64,000 nucleotides of DNA from Maritimibacter dapengensis (GCF_019218265.1 NZ_JAHUZE010000002.1:558001-622000), one strand, 5' to 3'. Positions 44,726 to 56,772 are shown, counted from the stretch's first letter. Made by a program: numbers and translations. The notes: generated by a model not told the origin, from the sequence alone.

Positions 44726-46744
44726 ATGGCCGACCTGAAGAAAATCGTGATCGACGACAATGAAGTCGAGGTTGATGGGGCGATGACCCTGATCCAGGCC
44801 TGCGAGGTGGCAGGGATCGAAGTGCCGCGGTTCTGTTATCATGAACGCCTGTCGATCGCCGGCAACTGCCGCATGTGTCTCGTGGAAGTCGTGGGCGGCC
44901 CGCCGAAGCCGGCTGCCTCTTGTGCGATGCAGGTGAAAGACCTGCGCCCGGGGCCGGAAGGCGAGCCGCCGGTGGTCAAGACGAACAGCCCGATGGTCAA
45001 GAAGGCGCGTGAAGGGGTGATGGAGTTCCTGCTCATCAACCATCCGCTCGATTGCCCGATCTGCGACCAGGGCGGCGAATGCGACCTTCAGGATCAGGCG
45101 ATGGCTTACGGTGTCGACTTCTCGCGCTTCCGCGAGCCCAAGCGCGCGACCGAGGATCTGGACCTAGGTCCGCTGGTCGGCACGCATATGACCCGCTGCA
45201 TCTCCTGCACCCGCTGCGTGCGCTTCACGACCGAAGTCGCGGGCATTCACCAGATGGGCCAGATCGGGCGCGGCGAGGATGCCGAGATCACCAGCTATCT
45301 CAATCAGACGCTCGATTCGAACCTTCAGGGCAATATCATCGACTTGTGCCCGGTGGGGGCGCTGACCTCGAAGCCCTATGCCTACACCGCGCGCCCGTGG
45401 GAGCTGACCAAGACCGAGACGATCGACGTTATGGACGCGCTCGGGTCGAACATCCGGGTGGACACGAAGGGGCGCGAAGTCATGCGCATCCTGCCGCGAA
45501 ACCATGACGGCGTGAACGAGGAGTGGATTTCCGACAAGACCCGCTTCGTCTGGGACGGGCTGCGACGCCAGCGGCTCGACCGCCCCTATGTGCGCAAGAA
45601 TGGAAAACTGACCCCGGTGAGCTGGCCCGAGGCGCTGTCGGCCGCCGCCGCCGCGATGAAAGGCAAGAAGGTCGCCGGTCTCGTGGGCGACCTCGCTTCG
45701 ACCGAGGCGGCGTTCTCGCTCAAGCAGTTGATCGAAGGGCTGGGCGGAAACGTGGAATGCCGCGTCGATGGTGCCAAACTGCCTGCGGACAATCGGTCAG
45801 CCTATGTCGGGACCGCGACGGTCGAGGATCTGGACGACGCTGAATACATCATGCTGATCGGCACCAATCCCCGCGACGAGGCGCCGGTTCTCAACGCCCG
45901 GATTCGCAAGGCCTGGCTAAAGGGTGCGAATGTCGGTTCGATCGGCGTCACGGGCGACCTGACCTATGACTACCATTCGATGGGAATGGATCGCGAAGCA
46001 TTGCTGAACCTCTCGGATTACGAGTTCGGCGAGGTGAAGGAAAAGAAATCGGTGATGATCGTCGGGCAGGGTGCCTTGAACGAAGCCGATGGCGAAGCCG
46101 TGCTGGCCCATGTGATGAAGGCCGTGGAGCGGACCAACGGCAAGTTGATGGTGCTGCACAGTGCAGCGGGGCGTGTCGGCGCGATGGACGTCGGCGCAGT
46201 GACCGAGGGCGGTCTGAAAGCCGCCACCGAGGGTGCCGACGTGGTGTTCAACATGGGCGCGGATGAGATCGAGATCGACGCCGGTCCGACCGTGATCTAC
46301 ATGGGCAGCCACGGAGACCGGGGTGCGCACCGGGCCGATATCATCCTGCCGGGGGCCGCCTATACCGAGGAAAACGGCCTGTTCGTGAACACCGAGGGCC
46401 GTCCGCAACTTGCGCTGCGCGCGAGTTTCCCGCCGGGCGAGGCCAAGGAAAACTGGGCGATCCTGCGGGCGCTGTCAGGCGAGCTTGAGGCCACGCAACC
46501 GTGGGACAGCCTTGCCGGTCTGCGCCGCGCCATGGTCGAAGCCGTGCCGCATCTTGGCGATGTCGACATTGTGGCCGAGAACGCATGGGTGCCGCTCAAG
46601 GTCAAGAAACCGGGCAAGGCGACCTTCAGGGTGGTGGTCAAGGATCACTACCTGACCAACCCGATCGCACGGGCGTCCGAAGTCATGGCGGAACTTTCCG
46701 CGATGGCGAAAGCACGCGGTGCAGAGAAGGTGGCCGCCGAGTGA
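44726..46744 (+). CDS. nuoG: NADH-quinone oxidoreductase subunit G
   Basis: A 672-residue 75-kDa subunit with the iron-sulphur chain at its N-terminus: [2Fe-2S] ligands in [19 protein letters not shown], a [4Fe-4S] set with His in [19 protein letters not shown], and another in [14 protein letters not shown] with the last Cys in [20 protein letters not shown]. The molybdopterin-like C-terminal domain carries no cofactor. The length fits alphaproteobacteria. It ends overlapping the lipoprotein gene (GTGA). Confidence 0.98.
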   Translation: MADLKKIVIDDNEVEVDGAMTLIQACEVAGIEVPRFCYHERLSIAGNCRMCLVEVVGGPPKPAASCAMQVKDLRPGPEGEPPVVKTNSPMVKKAREGVMEFLLINHPLDCPICDQGGECDLQDQAMAYGVDFSRFREPKRATEDLDLGPLVGTHMTRCISCTRCVRFTTEVAGIHQMGQIGRGEDAEITSYLNQTLDSNLQGNIIDLCPVGALTSKPYAYTARPWELTKTETIDVMDALGSNIRVDTKGREVMRILPRNHDGVNEEWISDKTRFVWDGLRRQRLDRPYVRKNGKLTPVSWPEALSAAAAAMKGKKVAGLVGDLASTEAAFSLKQLIEGLGGNVECRVDGAKLPADNRSAYVGTATVEDLDDAEYIMLIGTNPRDEAPVLNARIRKAWLKGANVGSIGVTGDLTYDYHSMGMDREALLNLSDYEFGEVKEKKSVMIVGQGALNEADGEAVLAHVMKAVERTNGKLMVLHSAAGRVGAMDVGAVTEGGLKAATEGADVVFNMGADEIEIDAGPTVIYMGSHGDRGAHRADIILPGAAYTEENGLFVNTEGRPQLALRASFPPGEAKENWAILRALSGELEATQPWDSLAGLRRAMVEAVPHLGDVDIVAENAWVPLKVKKPGKATFRVVVKDHYLTNPIARASEVMAELSAMAKARGAEKVAAE

Positions 46745-47163
46745 GCACGAAGCTTGCATATCCTGTCGCCGCACTTGCGGCGCTGGCGGGCTGCGCGGAG
46801 CAGGCCGAGGTGAGCCGTGCCGTGGCCTCGGCCGAGGCCGCGACGACGCCGTTCACGCCGGAATACCTTGGAATCGACACACGGCTCCTCGACGGCGACC
46901 TCGTTGCCTTCGACGTGAAGATGACCGGTGCGCGCGGAAATCAGGATGTGGCGGACTACGCCCAATGCGCAGCGTCGCAATACGCGTTGATCCGGGGCTA
47001 TGGATTTGCACGTCATGTGCGAACCGCTGTGGACAGGCGCGGGCCCGTGTGGGAAGGGGACGCGACATACGTGATCTCCGACGCGCTGCCCGAGGGATTG
47101 GCCAAGATCGACGCGGAAGTGGCGGTCGCGGCTTGTGAAGAAAACGGAATACCGACGATCTGA
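46741..47163 (+). CDS. Probable lipoprotein between nuoG and nuoH
   Basis: A 140-residue protein from GTG 46741. Its N-terminus [19 protein letters not shown] is a lipoprotein signal with the lipobox LAGC, so the mature chain would be anchored by a Cys at about residue 18, facing the periplasm. Two further Cys occur later. No family is recognised. It overlaps the nuoG stop by 4 bp and precedes nuoH by 13 bp. Confidence 0.7.
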   Translation: MSTKLAYPVAALAALAGCAEQAEVSRAVASAEAATTPFTPEYLGIDTRLLDGDLVAFDVKMTGARGNQDVADYAQCAASQYALIRGYGFARHVRTAVDRRGPVWEGDATYVISDALPEGLAKIDAEVAVAACEENGIPTI

Positions 47164-47176
47164 GGCGAAACCGGAC

Positions 47177-48214
47177 ATGATGGAATTCTTTACGCAAACC
47201 AATCTGGGGATCGCCCTGACGCTCGTGGGGCAGGTGCTTCTCGTCGTCGTGCCGCTTCTGGTGGCGCTGGCCTTCTTGCTCTACTTCGACCGCAAGGTCT
47301 GGGCGGCGGTGCAGCTTCGCAAGGGGCCGAACGTGGTGGGTGCTTTCGGGCTTCTGCAAAGCTTCGCGGACTTCCTGAAATACGTGGTGAAAGAGATCGT
47401 CGTGCCGGCGGGCGCGGACAAGGTCGTCTTCTTCCTTGCCCCGATGCTGTCGCTGGTGCTCGCCATGGTCGCCTGGGCGGTGATCCCGTTCGGGGATGGG
47501 CTGGTGCTCGCGGACATCAACGTGGCCGTACTGTTCGTTTTCGCGGTGTCCTCGCTCGAAGTTTATGGCGTGATCATGGGGGGCTGGGCGTCGAACTCGA
47601 AATACCCGTTCCTTGGGAGCCTTCGCTCCGCGGCACAGATGATCTCTTACGAGGTCTCCATCGGTCTCATCATCATCGGCGTGATCATCTCGACCGGTTC
47701 GATGAACTTCGGCAACATCGTCAATGCGCAGGACGGCATGGGTATCTTCTCATGGTACTGGATCCCGCATTTTCCGATGGTGTTCCTGTTCCTGATCTCG
47801 GCCATGGCCGAAACCAACCGTCCGCCCTTCGACCTTCCGGAAGCTGAATCGGAATTGGTCGCGGGCTATATGGTGGAATACTCCTCCACCCCGTTCCTTC
47901 TGTTCCAGATCGGCGAGTATGTGGCCATCGTGCTGATGTGTGCGCTGACCTCGATCCTCTTCTTCGGCGGCTGGCTGTCGCCCATCGAGGCACTGCCCGA
48001 TGGCATGATCTGGCTCTTCATCAAGATCGTCTTCTTCTTCTTCATCTTCGCGATGGTGAAGGCGATCACGCCGCGCTACCGCTACGACCAACTGATGCGC
48101 ATCGGCTGGAAAGTGTTCCTGCCCGTGTCGCTGATCTGGGTCGTTCTGGTGGCCTTCTTTGCACAATATGGCGCGTTCTGGGGCACCTATGCCCGCTGGA
48201 CCGTAGGAGGCTGA
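47177..48214 (+). CDS. nuoH: NADH-quinone oxidoreductase subunit H
   Basis: A 345-residue membrane subunit that joins the quinone cavity to the proton path. The family stretches [41 protein letters not shown] and [16 protein letters not shown] are intact. About eight hydrophobic helices are seen. ATG 47177 gives the expected N-terminus. Confidence 0.98.
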   Translation: MMEFFTQTNLGIALTLVGQVLLVVVPLLVALAFLLYFDRKVWAAVQLRKGPNVVGAFGLLQSFADFLKYVVKEIVVPAGADKVVFFLAPMLSLVLAMVAWAVIPFGDGLVLADINVAVLFVFAVSSLEVYGVIMGGWASNSKYPFLGSLRSAAQMISYEVSIGLIIIGVIISTGSMNFGNIVNAQDGMGIFSWYWIPHFPMVFLFLISAMAETNRPPFDLPEAESELVAGYMVEYSSTPFLLFQIGEYVAIVLMCALTSILFFGGWLSPIEALPDGMIWLFIKIVFFFFIFAMVKAITPRYRYDQLMRIGWKVFLPVSLIWVVLVAFFAQYGAFWGTYARWTVGG

Positions 48215-48217
48215 GCA

Positions 48218-48709
48218 ATGGCATTCGACTATACACGCTCGATCAAATATTTCTTCCTGACGGACTGGATCAAAGGCTTCCAGTTGGGGCTGAAGTATTT
48301 CTTCAAGCCGAAAGCGACGCTGAACTATCCGCATGAAAAAGGGCCGCTTTCGCCCAGGTTCCGGGGCGAGCACGCACTGCGTCGCTACCCGAATGGCGAA
48401 GAGCGCTGCATCGCCTGTAAACTGTGCGAGGCAATTTGCCCGGCGCAGGCGATCACCATCGACGCCGAACCGCGCGACGACGGCTCGCGCCGCACGACGC
48501 GCTACGACATCGACATGACGAAATGTATCTATTGCGGCTTCTGCCAGGAAGCCTGCCCGGTGGATGCCATCGTCGAAGGGCCGAACTTCGAATTCGCCAC
48601 CGAAACGCGCGAGGAGCTTTTCTACGACAAGGAAAAACTCTTGGCGAACGGGGACCGTTGGGAAGCCGAGATTGCGCGCAATCTCGAACTCGACGCGCCG
48701 TATCGGTAA
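48218..48709 (+). CDS. nuoI: NADH-quinone oxidoreductase subunit I
   Basis: A 163-residue 23-kDa subunit with two [4Fe-4S] clusters. The ligand sets are [16 protein letters not shown] and [16 protein letters not shown]. It passes electrons from NuoG to NuoB. The start is 3 bp after nuoH, with AGGAGG just upstream. Confidence 0.98.
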   Translation: MAFDYTRSIKYFFLTDWIKGFQLGLKYFFKPKATLNYPHEKGPLSPRFRGEHALRRYPNGEERCIACKLCEAICPAQAITIDAEPRDDGSRRTTRYDIDMTKCIYCGFCQEACPVDAIVEGPNFEFATETREELFYDKEKLLANGDRWEAEIARNLELDAPYR

Positions 48710-48721
48710 GGAGACCGGATC

Positions 48722-49132
48722 ATGGGCGCATGGGGCGCGACATTGTTCGAGGATGATGCCTCGCTGGATTGGCTGGACGGCGACTATGCCGCTTCCGGTG
48801 CCAGCGCCGTTGCGTCTGCGCTCGACAAGGCCGCCAATTGCCCTGTGACCGAGTATCTGGAGGTCGACGACGGTGCCGCCGCCCTGATGGCGGGGGAAGT
48901 CGTGGCGACCGCGCATGGCGACATGCCCGATGAAATATCCCAGGACATGCTGGAACGGCTCAACGCGCATGGCTCCGCCGTGCGCGATCTGCCGGACGGA
49001 AAGATGCGTGCCCGTAAAGCGCTCGAACGCGTGATCTCGGACAATTCCGAGCTTCACGAACTCTGGGCCGAAAGCGACGATCAGGCCGACTGGGTCGCGA
49101 GCGTCAACGATCTGCGCCGGAGGCTTGCATGA
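48722..49132 (+). CDS. DUF4259-like protein
   Basis: A 136-residue protein whose start GAWGATLFEDDASLDWLDGDY matches the opening of DUF4259 proteins. It is acidic and helical, ending [19 protein letters not shown]. No function is known for the family. It follows nuoI by 12 bp and overlaps the CMD-family gene by 4 bp. Confidence 0.75.
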   Translation: MGAWGATLFEDDASLDWLDGDYAASGASAVASALDKAANCPVTEYLEVDDGAAALMAGEVVATAHGDMPDEISQDMLERLNAHGSAVRDLPDGKMRARKALERVISDNSELHELWAESDDQADWVASVNDLRRRLA

Positions 49133-49545
49133 GCGATTTCACGAAGACATACGCCCGGATGATGGAGCAGGGCACAGCCATGCTCAAAGCCTTCAACCCG
49201 GCGCTGGAGAGCTTTCAGCCCGAGGGGTTGGACAAGCTGATGCCGACCATGCCGCGCGACTGGATGGAGGCGATGTTCGGCAATGCCTTCAACCCCGACG
49301 GGCTGGACGCCAAGACGCGGCTGATGATCACGCTGGCGGGGCTGGTCGCGACCGGGGCGACTGCGGACCCACAGATCAAATACACGGTGCGTCACCTGAT
49401 CGAAGCAGGGGCGACGCAGAAGGAAATCGCGGAAGTCATCTACCAGATGTCGATGCTTGGCGGGCTTCCGGCCATGAACCATGCGCTCGAACTGGCCGAA
49501 GAGGTCTATTCCGAGCAGAAGGACGATGAGGAGGGGAACGCATGA
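49129..49545 (+). CDS. Carboxymuconolactone decarboxylase-family protein without CXXC
   Basis: A 138-residue AhpD/CMD-fold protein. The core is [41 protein letters not shown] and [20 protein letters not shown]. The CXXC pair used by AhpD peroxidase partners is absent, so thiol peroxidase activity is unlikely, and it is closer to the decarboxylase-type members. It overlaps both neighbours (DUF4259 and nuoJ) by 4 bp, a strong sign of co-translation in the complex I operon. Its role there is unknown. Confidence 0.85.
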   Translation: MSDFTKTYARMMEQGTAMLKAFNPALESFQPEGLDKLMPTMPRDWMEAMFGNAFNPDGLDAKTRLMITLAGLVATGATADPQIKYTVRHLIEAGATQKEIAEVIYQMSMLGGLPAMNHALELAEEVYSEQKDDEEGNA

Positions 49546-50156
49546 GCGTTGCCGATTTTGCATTCTACGTATTCGCGCTGACCACGTTGGGCGGCGGGCT
49601 GTTTACCGTGGTGGCCCGCAACCCGGTTCACTCCGTGCTCTGGCTCATCACCGCTTTCATCGGGGCGACCGGGCTTTTCGTTCTCCTCGGCGCGGAATTC
49701 GTCGCGATGCTCCTGATGATCGTCTATGTCGGCGCGGTCGCGGTGCTGTTCTTGTTCGTCGTGATGATGCTCGACGTGGACTTCGCTGAGCTCAAGGCGG
49801 GCATGGCGAAATACGTGCCGATCGCGCTTCTGATCGGGGTCGTGCTGCTCATGCAGATGGGCATGATCTTCGGCGCCTGGCAATTCGCGGACGGGGCTGA
49901 GGCCGCGCGCGCCGCCGTGACGCCGGACATGACCGAGGTCGAGAACACCGCCGCGCTCGGGCAGTTGATCTATGACGATTACATCCTGCTCTTCCAACTC
50001 GCGGGTCTTATCCTCCTTGTTTCGATGATCGGAGCGATCACGCTGACCCTGCGCCACCGCAAGGACATCAAGCGTCAGAACGTCATCGCGCAGATGCATC
50101 GCGATCCGGCCAAGGCGCTGGAGATGATCGACGTGAAGCCGGGGCAGGGTCTTTGA
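49542..50156 (+). CDS. nuoJ: NADH-quinone oxidoreductase subunit J
   Basis: A 204-residue five-helix membrane subunit with the conserved start [30 protein letters not shown] (split: [12 protein letters not shown] and [12 protein letters not shown]) and [28 protein letters not shown]. The C-terminal tail is charged and outside the membrane. The start overlaps the CMD gene, and the TTG of the following gene overlaps its stop. Confidence 0.97.
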   Translation: MSVADFAFYVFALTTLGGGLFTVVARNPVHSVLWLITAFIGATGLFVLLGAEFVAMLLMIVYVGAVAVLFLFVVMMLDVDFAELKAGMAKYVPIALLIGVVLLMQMGMIFGAWQFADGAEAARAAVTPDMTEVENTAALGQLIYDDYILLFQLAGLILLVSMIGAITLTLRHRKDIKRQNVIAQMHRDPAKALEMIDVKPGQGL

Positions 50157-50533
50157 TCCGCACCGCAACCATAGGGGCCGCGTTCGCGCTGATGCCACTG
50201 GGCGCCTTCGCGCTCGAAGTGCAGATCGACGACGACTGCACCGACAACGAGGCGAGCTATTTCGACACCGAAGTGCTGGGCCCGAACCTGCTCTACACCC
50301 GGACGCTCGGCGGCGCTGCGGGTGCGAACGAATGGTTGGTCGCCTGCGGCGCGGGCAAGGCCGTGCGTGCCAACGGCGCGGGCGCGGACATCGACTTCAT
50401 CGAGGTGGCGCACGGCATGAACGCGAGCCGCGAAACCTATGATTTCGACGAGGTCGCAAAGCTGTCGCGTGAGCTTGGCTTCACCGCCGATGTCGTGAAT
50501 TTCAACCGGGACGCCTGCGTCTGCGGTTTGTGA
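50153..50533 (+). CDS. Exported protein between nuoJ and nuoK
   Basis: A 126-residue protein starting with TTG, overlapping the nuoJ stop (TTGA). The N-terminus [20 protein letters not shown] is a Sec-type signal. The mature part begins [15 protein letters not shown] and ends RDACVCGL, with four Cys in all, so disulphides are possible. No family is recognised. It is followed by a 67-bp gap before nuoK. Confidence 0.62.
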   Translation: MIRTATIGAAFALMPLGAFALEVQIDDDCTDNEASYFDTEVLGPNLLYTRTLGGAAGANEWLVACGAGKAVRANGAGADIDFIEVAHGMNASRETYDFDEVAKLSRELGFTADVVNFNRDACVCGL

Positions 50534-50600
50534 GACTACGGTCGCCCGCATGGGCGGCACGAAAGAAAGAACACCAAGGGCAAAGGCCCGGAGGGACATG

Positions 50601-50906
50601 ATGGTTGGACTTGAACATTACCTTGGATTGGCCGGGGCGCTTTTCGTCATCGGCATCTTCGGGCTCTTCCTGAACCGAAAGAACGTGATCATCCTTCTGA
50701 TGTCGATCGAACTGATGCTTCTGTCGGTCAACATCAACCTGGTCGCGTTCTCGTCCTTCCTGGGCGATCTGGTCGGCCAGGTCTTCACCCTCTTCGTGCT
50801 GACGGTCGCAGCGGCGGAAGCCGCCATCGGCCTCGCCATCCTCGTGTCCTTCTTCCGTAACCGCGGCACCATCGCGGTCGAAGACGTCAACGTGATGAAA
50901 GGCTGA
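50601..50906 (+). CDS. nuoK: NADH-quinone oxidoreductase subunit K
   Basis: A 101-residue three-helix subunit, exactly the usual length from ATG 50601, 6 bases after [43 protein letters not shown] and [16 protein letters not shown] carry the buried Glu residues of the proton path. An ATG three bases earlier is possible. Confidence 0.97.
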   Translation: MVGLEHYLGLAGALFVIGIFGLFLNRKNVIILLMSIELMLLSVNINLVAFSSFLGDLVGQVFTLFVLTVAAAEAAIGLAILVSFFRNRGTIAVEDVNVMKG

Positions 50907-50911
50907 CGCAG

Positions 50912-53026
50912 ATGCTGACCATCATCCTCTTCGCCCCGCTCGTCGGCGCCATCCTCGCGGGCTTCGGCCATCGGATCATCGGCGACAAGGGCGCGCAGGT
51001 TCTGACCACCGCGCTTCTGTTCCTCGCGGCGGGCCTGTCCTGGATCGTGTTCCTGACCCATGACCCGGCGGTGACGCAGCATGTGCAGATCATGCGCTGG
51101 GTCGAAAGTGGCACGCTTGCGACCGACTGGTCGATCCGGCTCGATCGGCTGACCTCGATCATGCTGATCGTGGTGACGACGGTCTCGAGCCTCGTGCACC
51201 TCTATTCGATGGGCTACATGGCCCATGACGACCAGTTCGCCGAGAACGAGAGCTACCGCCCGCGTTTCTTCGCCTATCTGTCGTTCTTCACCTTCGCGAT
51301 GCTGATGCTCGTGACCTCGGACAACCTGCTTCAGATGTTCTTCGGATGGGAGGGCGTGGGTGTCGCCTCCTACCTCCTGATCGGGTTCTACTTCCGAAAG
51401 CCTTCGGCCAACGCCGCCGCGATCAAGGCGTTCGTGGTCAACCGGGTCGGGGATTTCGGCTTCGCGCTCGGTATCTTCGGGCTGTTCATGCTGACCGACA
51501 GCATTCGATTTGACGAGGTCTTCGCCGCCGTGCCGACCCTGGCCGAAACGACGCTTCATTTCCTGTGGCGCGACTGGAACGCAGCGAACCTTCTGGCGTT
51601 CCTGCTCTTCGTCGGCGCGATGGGGAAATCGGCGCAGTTCTTCCTGCACACCTGGTTGCCGGACGCGATGGAAGGCCCGACGCCGGTCTCCGCGCTGATC
51701 CACGCGGCGACCATGGTGACGGCGGGCGTGTTCCTCGTCTGCCGCATGTCGCCGCTGATGGAATTCGCCCCCGCCGCGACCGCCTTCATCGTCGCGATCG
51801 GTGCGCTCACCGCGTTCTTCGCGGCGACCGTGGGCCTCGTGCAGAACGACATCAAGCGCGTCATCGCCTATTCGACCTGTTCTCAGCTCGGCTACATGTT
51901 CGTGGCCGCGGGTGTCGGCGTCTACTCGGTCGCGATGTTCCACCTGCTGACCCACGCCTTCTTCAAGGCGATGCTGTTCCTCGGTGCGGGTTCCGTGATC
52001 CACGGGATGCACCACGAGCAGGACATGCGCAATTACGGTGGCCTGAAGAACAAGATGCCGCTGACCTTCTGGGCCATGTTGATCGGAACGCTGGCGATCA
52101 CGGGGGTCGGTATCCCGCTCACCCATATCGGTTTCGCAGGCTTTTTGTCGAAGGACGCGATCATCGAGAGCGCGTTCGCGGGCACGGCCGGTGGCGTGGC
52201 GTTCTGGGCGCTCGTCATCGCGGCGATGTTCACGAGCTTCTATTCCTGGCGTCTCATGTTCCTCACCTTCTGGGGCAAGCCGCGCGGCGACAAGCACACG
52301 CATGACCACGCGCATGAAAGCCCGAATGTAATGACCATCCCGCTCGGCGTGCTGGCGGTCGGTGCGATTTTCTCGGGCATGGTGTTCTACGGGCCGTTCT
52401 TCGGCGACCATGACCGCGTGAACGCCTATTTCGGGATGCCCGCCCATGAAGCGACGGCGGACGCCGGGCACGGCGAAGAAGGCGCAGCGACGGAAGAGGC
52501 GGCATCGGCAGAGGAGCATGGCGAAGAGGCCGCTGCGGACCACGGCGACGCTGCCGGGGACCACGGAACCTTCGAATATGGCGCGATCTACATGTCGCCG
52601 GACAATCACGTGATGGACGATGCGCACCATGCGCCGGTCTGGGTGAAACTCTCGCCCTTCATCGCGATGCTGATTGGACTCGCCACGGCGTTCTGGTTCT
52701 ACATCCTGAACCCGGCCATGCCGAAACGCATGGCGGATGGCGCACCTCATCTCTATCAGTTCCTTTTGAACAAATGGTACGTCGACGAGATCTACGACGC
52801 GATTTTCGTGCGCCCTGCCAAGGGGCTGGGCCGGTTCCTGTGGAAGCGCGGTGATGGGTCCGTGATCGACGGGGCCATCAACGGCATCGCCATGGGGATC
52901 GTACCGTTCTTCACCCGCCTCGCGGGCAAGTGGCAGTCCGGCTACCTCTTCACCTATGCCTTCGCGATGGTCCTCGGGATCGTCGCCTTCGTGACCATCA
53001 TGACTTTGACCGGCGGTGCGAACTGA
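50912..53026 (+). CDS. nuoL: NADH-quinone oxidoreductase subunit L
   Basis: A 704-residue antiporter-like subunit with the long lateral helix. [41 protein letters not shown] and [16 protein letters not shown] are the conserved proton-channel stretches. It is about 90 residues longer than E. coli NuoL, partly because of a His/Glu/Ala-rich insertion at about residues 513-552 (several GHGEEG and [13 protein letters not shown] units) in a loop between helices. nuoM starts in a 1-bp overlap with its stop. Confidence 0.97.
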   Translation: MLTIILFAPLVGAILAGFGHRIIGDKGAQVLTTALLFLAAGLSWIVFLTHDPAVTQHVQIMRWVESGTLATDWSIRLDRLTSIMLIVVTTVSSLVHLYSMGYMAHDDQFAENESYRPRFFAYLSFFTFAMLMLVTSDNLLQMFFGWEGVGVASYLLIGFYFRKPSANAAAIKAFVVNRVGDFGFALGIFGLFMLTDSIRFDEVFAAVPTLAETTLHFLWRDWNAANLLAFLLFVGAMGKSAQFFLHTWLPDAMEGPTPVSALIHAATMVTAGVFLVCRMSPLMEFAPAATAFIVAIGALTAFFAATVGLVQNDIKRVIAYSTCSQLGYMFVAAGVGVYSVAMFHLLTHAFFKAMLFLGAGSVIHGMHHEQDMRNYGGLKNKMPLTFWAMLIGTLAITGVGIPLTHIGFAGFLSKDAIIESAFAGTAGGVAFWALVIAAMFTSFYSWRLMFLTFWGKPRGDKHTHDHAHESPNVMTIPLGVLAVGAIFSGMVFYGPFFGDHDRVNAYFGMPAHEATADAGHGEEGAATEEAASAEEHGEEAAADHGDAAGDHGTFEYGAIYMSPDNHVMDDAHHAPVWVKLSPFIAMLIGLATAFWFYILNPAMPKRMADGAPHLYQFLLNKWYVDEIYDAIFVRPAKGLGRFLWKRGDGSVIDGAINGIAMGIVPFFTRLAGKWQSGYLFTYAFAMVLGIVAFVTIMTLTGGAN

Positions 53027-54573
53027 TGAACAACCTGCTTTCGATCATTACATTCCTCCCGCTGGTCGCGGCATTGATCCTTGCCCTGTTCCTGCGGGGC
53101 GACGACGCGGCGGCGCAGCGCAACGCGAAATGGCTCGCTCTTGCCGCAACGACGGCGACGTTCCTGATCTCGCTGTTCGTGCTCTTCGGGTTCGACGCGT
53201 CCGATACCGGCTTTCAGATGGTCGAGGAAACCACCTGGCTCATGGGCCTGACCTACAAGATGGGTGTGGATGGGATCAGCGTTCTGTTCGTCATGCTGAC
53301 CACATTCCTCATGCCGATCACTATCGCGGCCTGCTGGAACGTCACGACGCGGGTGAAGGAATACATGATCGCCTTCCTCGTGCTGGAAACGCTCATGCTT
53401 GGCGTCTTCATGGCGCTGGACCTCGTGCTCTTTTACCTGTTCTTCGAGGCCGGGCTGATCCCGATGTTCCTGATCATCGGCATCTGGGGCGGGAAGGACC
53501 GCATCTATGCGTCCTTCAAGTTCTTCCTCTACACCTTCCTGGGTTCGGTATTGATGCTTGTGGCGATGGTCTACATGTACACCGAGGCGGGCACGACGGA
53601 TATTCCGACGCTGATGAAACACAGCTTCGGGTCCGAGACATTCAGCCTACTGGGTATTCAGATCGTAGGCGGCGCGCAGACGCTCCTGTTCCTCGCTTTC
53701 TTCGCGAGCTTCGCGGTGAAAATGCCGATGTGGCCAGTCCACACTTGGTTGCCAGACGCCCACGTTCAGGCACCGACGGCCGGTTCGGTCGTGCTGGCCG
53801 CGATCCTGCTCAAGATGGGCGGCTACGGGTTCCTGCGCTTCTCGCTTCCGATGTTCCCGGTCGGGGCGCATGAACTGACCACTTTCGTGCTTTGGATTTC
53901 GGCGATCGCCATCGTCTACACCTCGCTCGTCGCGCTGGTGCAGCAGGACATGAAAAAGCTCATCGCCTATTCGTCGGTAGCCCACATGGGCTACGTGACC
54001 GCCGGTATCTTCGCGGCGAACCAGCAGGGCGTGGACGGTGCGATCTTCCAGATGCTAAGCCACGGCTTCATCTCTGGCGCGCTCTTCCTCTGCGTCGGTG
54101 TGATCTATGACCGGATGCACACGCGTGAGATCGACGCCTACGGTGGGCTTGTGAACCGGATGCCGGCCTATGCGCTCGTCTTCATGTTCTTCACCATGGC
54201 CAATGTCGGCCTGCCGGGCACTTCGGGCTTCGTCGGTGAATTCCTGACGCTTGTCGGCATGTTCCAGGCCAACACCTGGGTCGCTGCAATCGCCACTTCG
54301 GGCGTGATCCTGTCAGCGGCCTACGCGCTCTGGCTCTATCGCCGCGTCGTGATGGGCGACCTGATCAAGGAAAGCCTCAAGGCGATCACCGACATGAGCG
54401 CCCGTGAAAAGTGGATCTTCGCGCCACTGGTGGCGATGACGCTGATCCTAGGGGTGTATCCCGCTCTGGTGACGGACCTGATCGGGCCGAGCGTCGAGAA
54501 CCTTCTGAACAATTACCACGCGGCGATCCCGTCCGTGGACATGGCCACTCAAACGGCCTCGGCATCGCATTGA
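53026..54573 (+). CDS. nuoM: NADH-quinone oxidoreductase subunit M
   Basis: A 515-residue antiporter-like membrane subunit. The typical segments are [20 protein letters not shown] with the key Glu, [20 protein letters not shown] and [17 protein letters not shown]. About fourteen helices are visible. ATG 53026 overlaps the nuoL stop (TGATG). Confidence 0.97.
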   Translation: MNNLLSIITFLPLVAALILALFLRGDDAAAQRNAKWLALAATTATFLISLFVLFGFDASDTGFQMVEETTWLMGLTYKMGVDGISVLFVMLTTFLMPITIAACWNVTTRVKEYMIAFLVLETLMLGVFMALDLVLFYLFFEAGLIPMFLIIGIWGGKDRIYASFKFFLYTFLGSVLMLVAMVYMYTEAGTTDIPTLMKHSFGSETFSLLGIQIVGGAQTLLFLAFFASFAVKMPMWPVHTWLPDAHVQAPTAGSVVLAAILLKMGGYGFLRFSLPMFPVGAHELTTFVLWISAIAIVYTSLVALVQQDMKKLIAYSSVAHMGYVTAGIFAANQQGVDGAIFQMLSHGFISGALFLCVGVIYDRMHTREIDAYGGLVNRMPAYALVFMFFTMANVGLPGTSGFVGEFLTLVGMFQANTWVAAIATSGVILSAAYALWLYRRVVMGDLIKESLKAITDMSAREKWIFAPLVAMTLILGVYPALVTDLIGPSVENLLNNYHAAIPSVDMATQTASASH

Positions 54574-54584
54574 GGTGACCTGAG

Positions 54585-56021
54585 ATGATTGCGAACGATA
54601 TCCAAACCATCCTGCCGGAACTCCTGCTGTCCGTCTTCGCAATGCTCGCGTTGATCGGTGCGGTCTATACCGGGAAGGACAAGCTCACGCTGCCGCTGAC
54701 CTGGGCCACGGCGGCGATCATGGCGCTCATGGCGTTGTGGATCGGAACAACGAATGAAAGCGCGACCGCGTTTAACGGCATGTTCCTGTCGGACGCCTAT
54801 GCGCGCTTCGCCAAGGTCGCGATCCTCATCGCAGCCGCCGCGATCCTCGTTGCCGGGGCAGAGCCGATGGCGCGGCGCGGGCTGGCCAAGTTCGAGTATC
54901 CGATCCTCATCGCGCTTGCCACGGTGGGTATGATGGTGATGGTCTCGGCGGGCGACCTGATGTCGCTCTACATGGGGCTGGAGCTTCAATCCCTGTCGCT
55001 CTACGTGGTCGCCTCGATGAACCGCGACAGCGTGAAATCCACCGAAGCGGGCATGAAATACTTCGTTCTCGGCGCTCTTTCGTCGGGCCTTCTGCTCTAC
55101 GGCGCGTCTCTGGTCTATGGCTATGCGGGCACGACGCTCTTCACCGGGATCATCTCGGCTGCCTCCGACGGGCAATTGGCGCTCGGCCTTCTTGTCGGTC
55201 TCGTCTTCGTCTCCGCTGGCCTCGCCTTCAAGATCAGCGCGGTGCCGTTCCACATGTGGACGCCGGACGTCTACGAAGGCTCGCCCACGCCAGTCACGGC
55301 CTTTTTCGCCACCGCGCCGAAACTCGCCGCGATGGGGCTGTTCGCCCGCGTGCTCTACGACGCCTTTGGCGCCGCCGTCAGCGATTGGCAGCAGGTCATC
55401 ACGATCCTTGCCGTCCTGTCCATGTTCCTGGGCGCTATCGCCGCGATCGGTCAGACCAACATCAAGCGTCTGATGGCCTATTCCTCCATCGCGCATATGG
55501 GCTTCGCCCTGCTGGGCCTCGCGTCCGGCACCGAATACGGCGTGCAGGCGATGCTGGTCTACATGGCGATCTATCTGACCATGAACGTCGGCACCTTCGC
55601 CTTCATCATGTCGATGGAACGGGACGGCAAGCCGGTAACGGATATCGCCGCGCTCAACCAGTTCTCGAAGGTGGAGCCGCTCAAGGCGCTGGCCATGCTG
55701 GTGCTCTTGTTCTCGCTCGCGGGTGTGCCTCCGATGGTCGGCTTCTTCGGCAAGCTCTACGTGCTGAACGCCGCCGTGCAGGGTGGGCTGACATGGCTCG
55801 CGGTCGCGGGTGTGGTCGCCTCAGTGATCGGCGCGTTCTATTACCTGCGCATCGTCTATTTCATGTATTTCGGCGAAACCGAGTCCAACGTGGAAACGCC
55901 GATGTCGCCGGGCGCATGGGTCATGCTGATGGGCTCGGCCGCGATCATGGTGCTGGGCGTCGTCAACCTGTTCGGCATCGAAGGCGCAGCGGCGGCTGCG
56001 GCGCAGGCGCTTGTCAACTGA
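54585..56021 (+). CDS. nuoN: NADH-quinone oxidoreductase subunit N
   Basis: A 478-residue third antiporter-like subunit. It shows [40 protein letters not shown] and [17 protein letters not shown]. It is the last complex I gene; its end overlaps the birA start by 11 bp, so transcription continues into birA. Confidence 0.97.
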   Translation: MIANDIQTILPELLLSVFAMLALIGAVYTGKDKLTLPLTWATAAIMALMALWIGTTNESATAFNGMFLSDAYARFAKVAILIAAAAILVAGAEPMARRGLAKFEYPILIALATVGMMVMVSAGDLMSLYMGLELQSLSLYVVASMNRDSVKSTEAGMKYFVLGALSSGLLLYGASLVYGYAGTTLFTGIISAASDGQLALGLLVGLVFVSAGLAFKISAVPFHMWTPDVYEGSPTPVTAFFATAPKLAAMGLFARVLYDAFGAAVSDWQQVITILAVLSMFLGAIAAIGQTNIKRLMAYSSIAHMGFALLGLASGTEYGVQAMLVYMAIYLTMNVGTFAFIMSMERDGKPVTDIAALNQFSKVEPLKALAMLVLLFSLAGVPPMVGFFGKLYVLNAAVQGGLTWLAVAGVVASVIGAFYYLRIVYFMYFGETESNVETPMSPGAWVMLMGSAAIMVLGVVNLFGIEGAAAAAAQALVN

Positions 56022-56772
56022 CGCTGCGGGCAACTGGCCTGCAGGTTACGGGTATCTGCCGCTCGGCACGGTGACCTCGACGATGGAAGAGGGCCGCGCC
56101 CGGCGCGCCGAACTTGCCGGTCCCACGTGGATCACCGCCGAGGTGCAGACCGCAGGGCGGGGGAGACGCGGGCGAGCCTGGGCGAATCCCGCGGGCAACT
56201 TCGCGGGAACGCTGGTGCTTCCGAACGTCTCGCCCGAAACGGCGGCGCTCCGTTCCTTTGTCGCGGCGGTCGCGCTGGATGAGGCTTTCGTGGCCCTGAC
56301 CGGGCGGCGCGAGGCATTTTCGCTCAAATGGCCGAACGACGTGCTTCTGAACGGTGGCAAGGCCGCGGGTATCCTGCTGGAAAGCCTGACCGACAAGGGG
56401 CGTATCACCGGCGTTATGATCGGCATCGGCGTGAACCTTGCCACTGCGCCCGACCCGGGCACACTGGAAACAGGCGCGGTCGCGCCTGTGTCTCTGGCCG
56501 GCGAAACCGGGCTGCACGTTACACCACAGGAATTCCTCGAGGCGCTCGCGCCCGCCTATGCAAGGTGGGAGGCGCAGGTGCGCAGCTACGGCTTTGGCCC
56601 GATCCGCCAGGCCTGGCTCGCGCGCGCTGCTCGGTTGGGTGAACAGATCACCGCCCGACTGCCCAACGAGGAGATCGCCGGAACCTTCCGTGAGGTGGAC
56701 GCCGAGGGCCGACTTGTCCTATCAACGCCGAAGGGCGAACGCTGCATCGCGGCGGGGGATGTCTTTTTCTAA
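56011..56772 (+). CDS. birA: Biotin-[acetyl-CoA carboxylase] ligase
   Basis: A 253-residue biotin-protein ligase without the N-terminal DNA-binding domain, so it is an enzyme only and not the bio repressor. [22 protein letters not shown] holds the biotinyl-AMP loop, and [20 protein letters not shown] the catalytic lysine region. It starts with TTG in an 11-bp overlap with nuoN. It would biotinylate the MccA carrier domain encoded upstream, among others. Confidence 0.95.
   Translation: MSTDAAGNWPAGYGYLPLGTVTSTMEEGRARRAELAGPTWITAEVQTAGRGRRGRAWANPAGNFAGTLVLPNVSPETAALRSFVAAVALDEAFVALTGRREAFSLKWPNDVLLNGGKAAGILLESLTDKGRITGVMIGIGVNLATAPDPGTLETGAVAPVSLAGETGLHVTPQEFLEALAPAYARWEAQVRSYGFGPIRQAWLARAARLGEQITARLPNEEIAGTFREVDAEGRLVLSTPKGERCIAAGDVFF

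Noticed and set aside
50618-52750. 710-codon open frame antisense to nuoK and nuoL
   Set aside because: It is a high-GC shadow; the translation is charged, His/Arg-rich and matches nothing.
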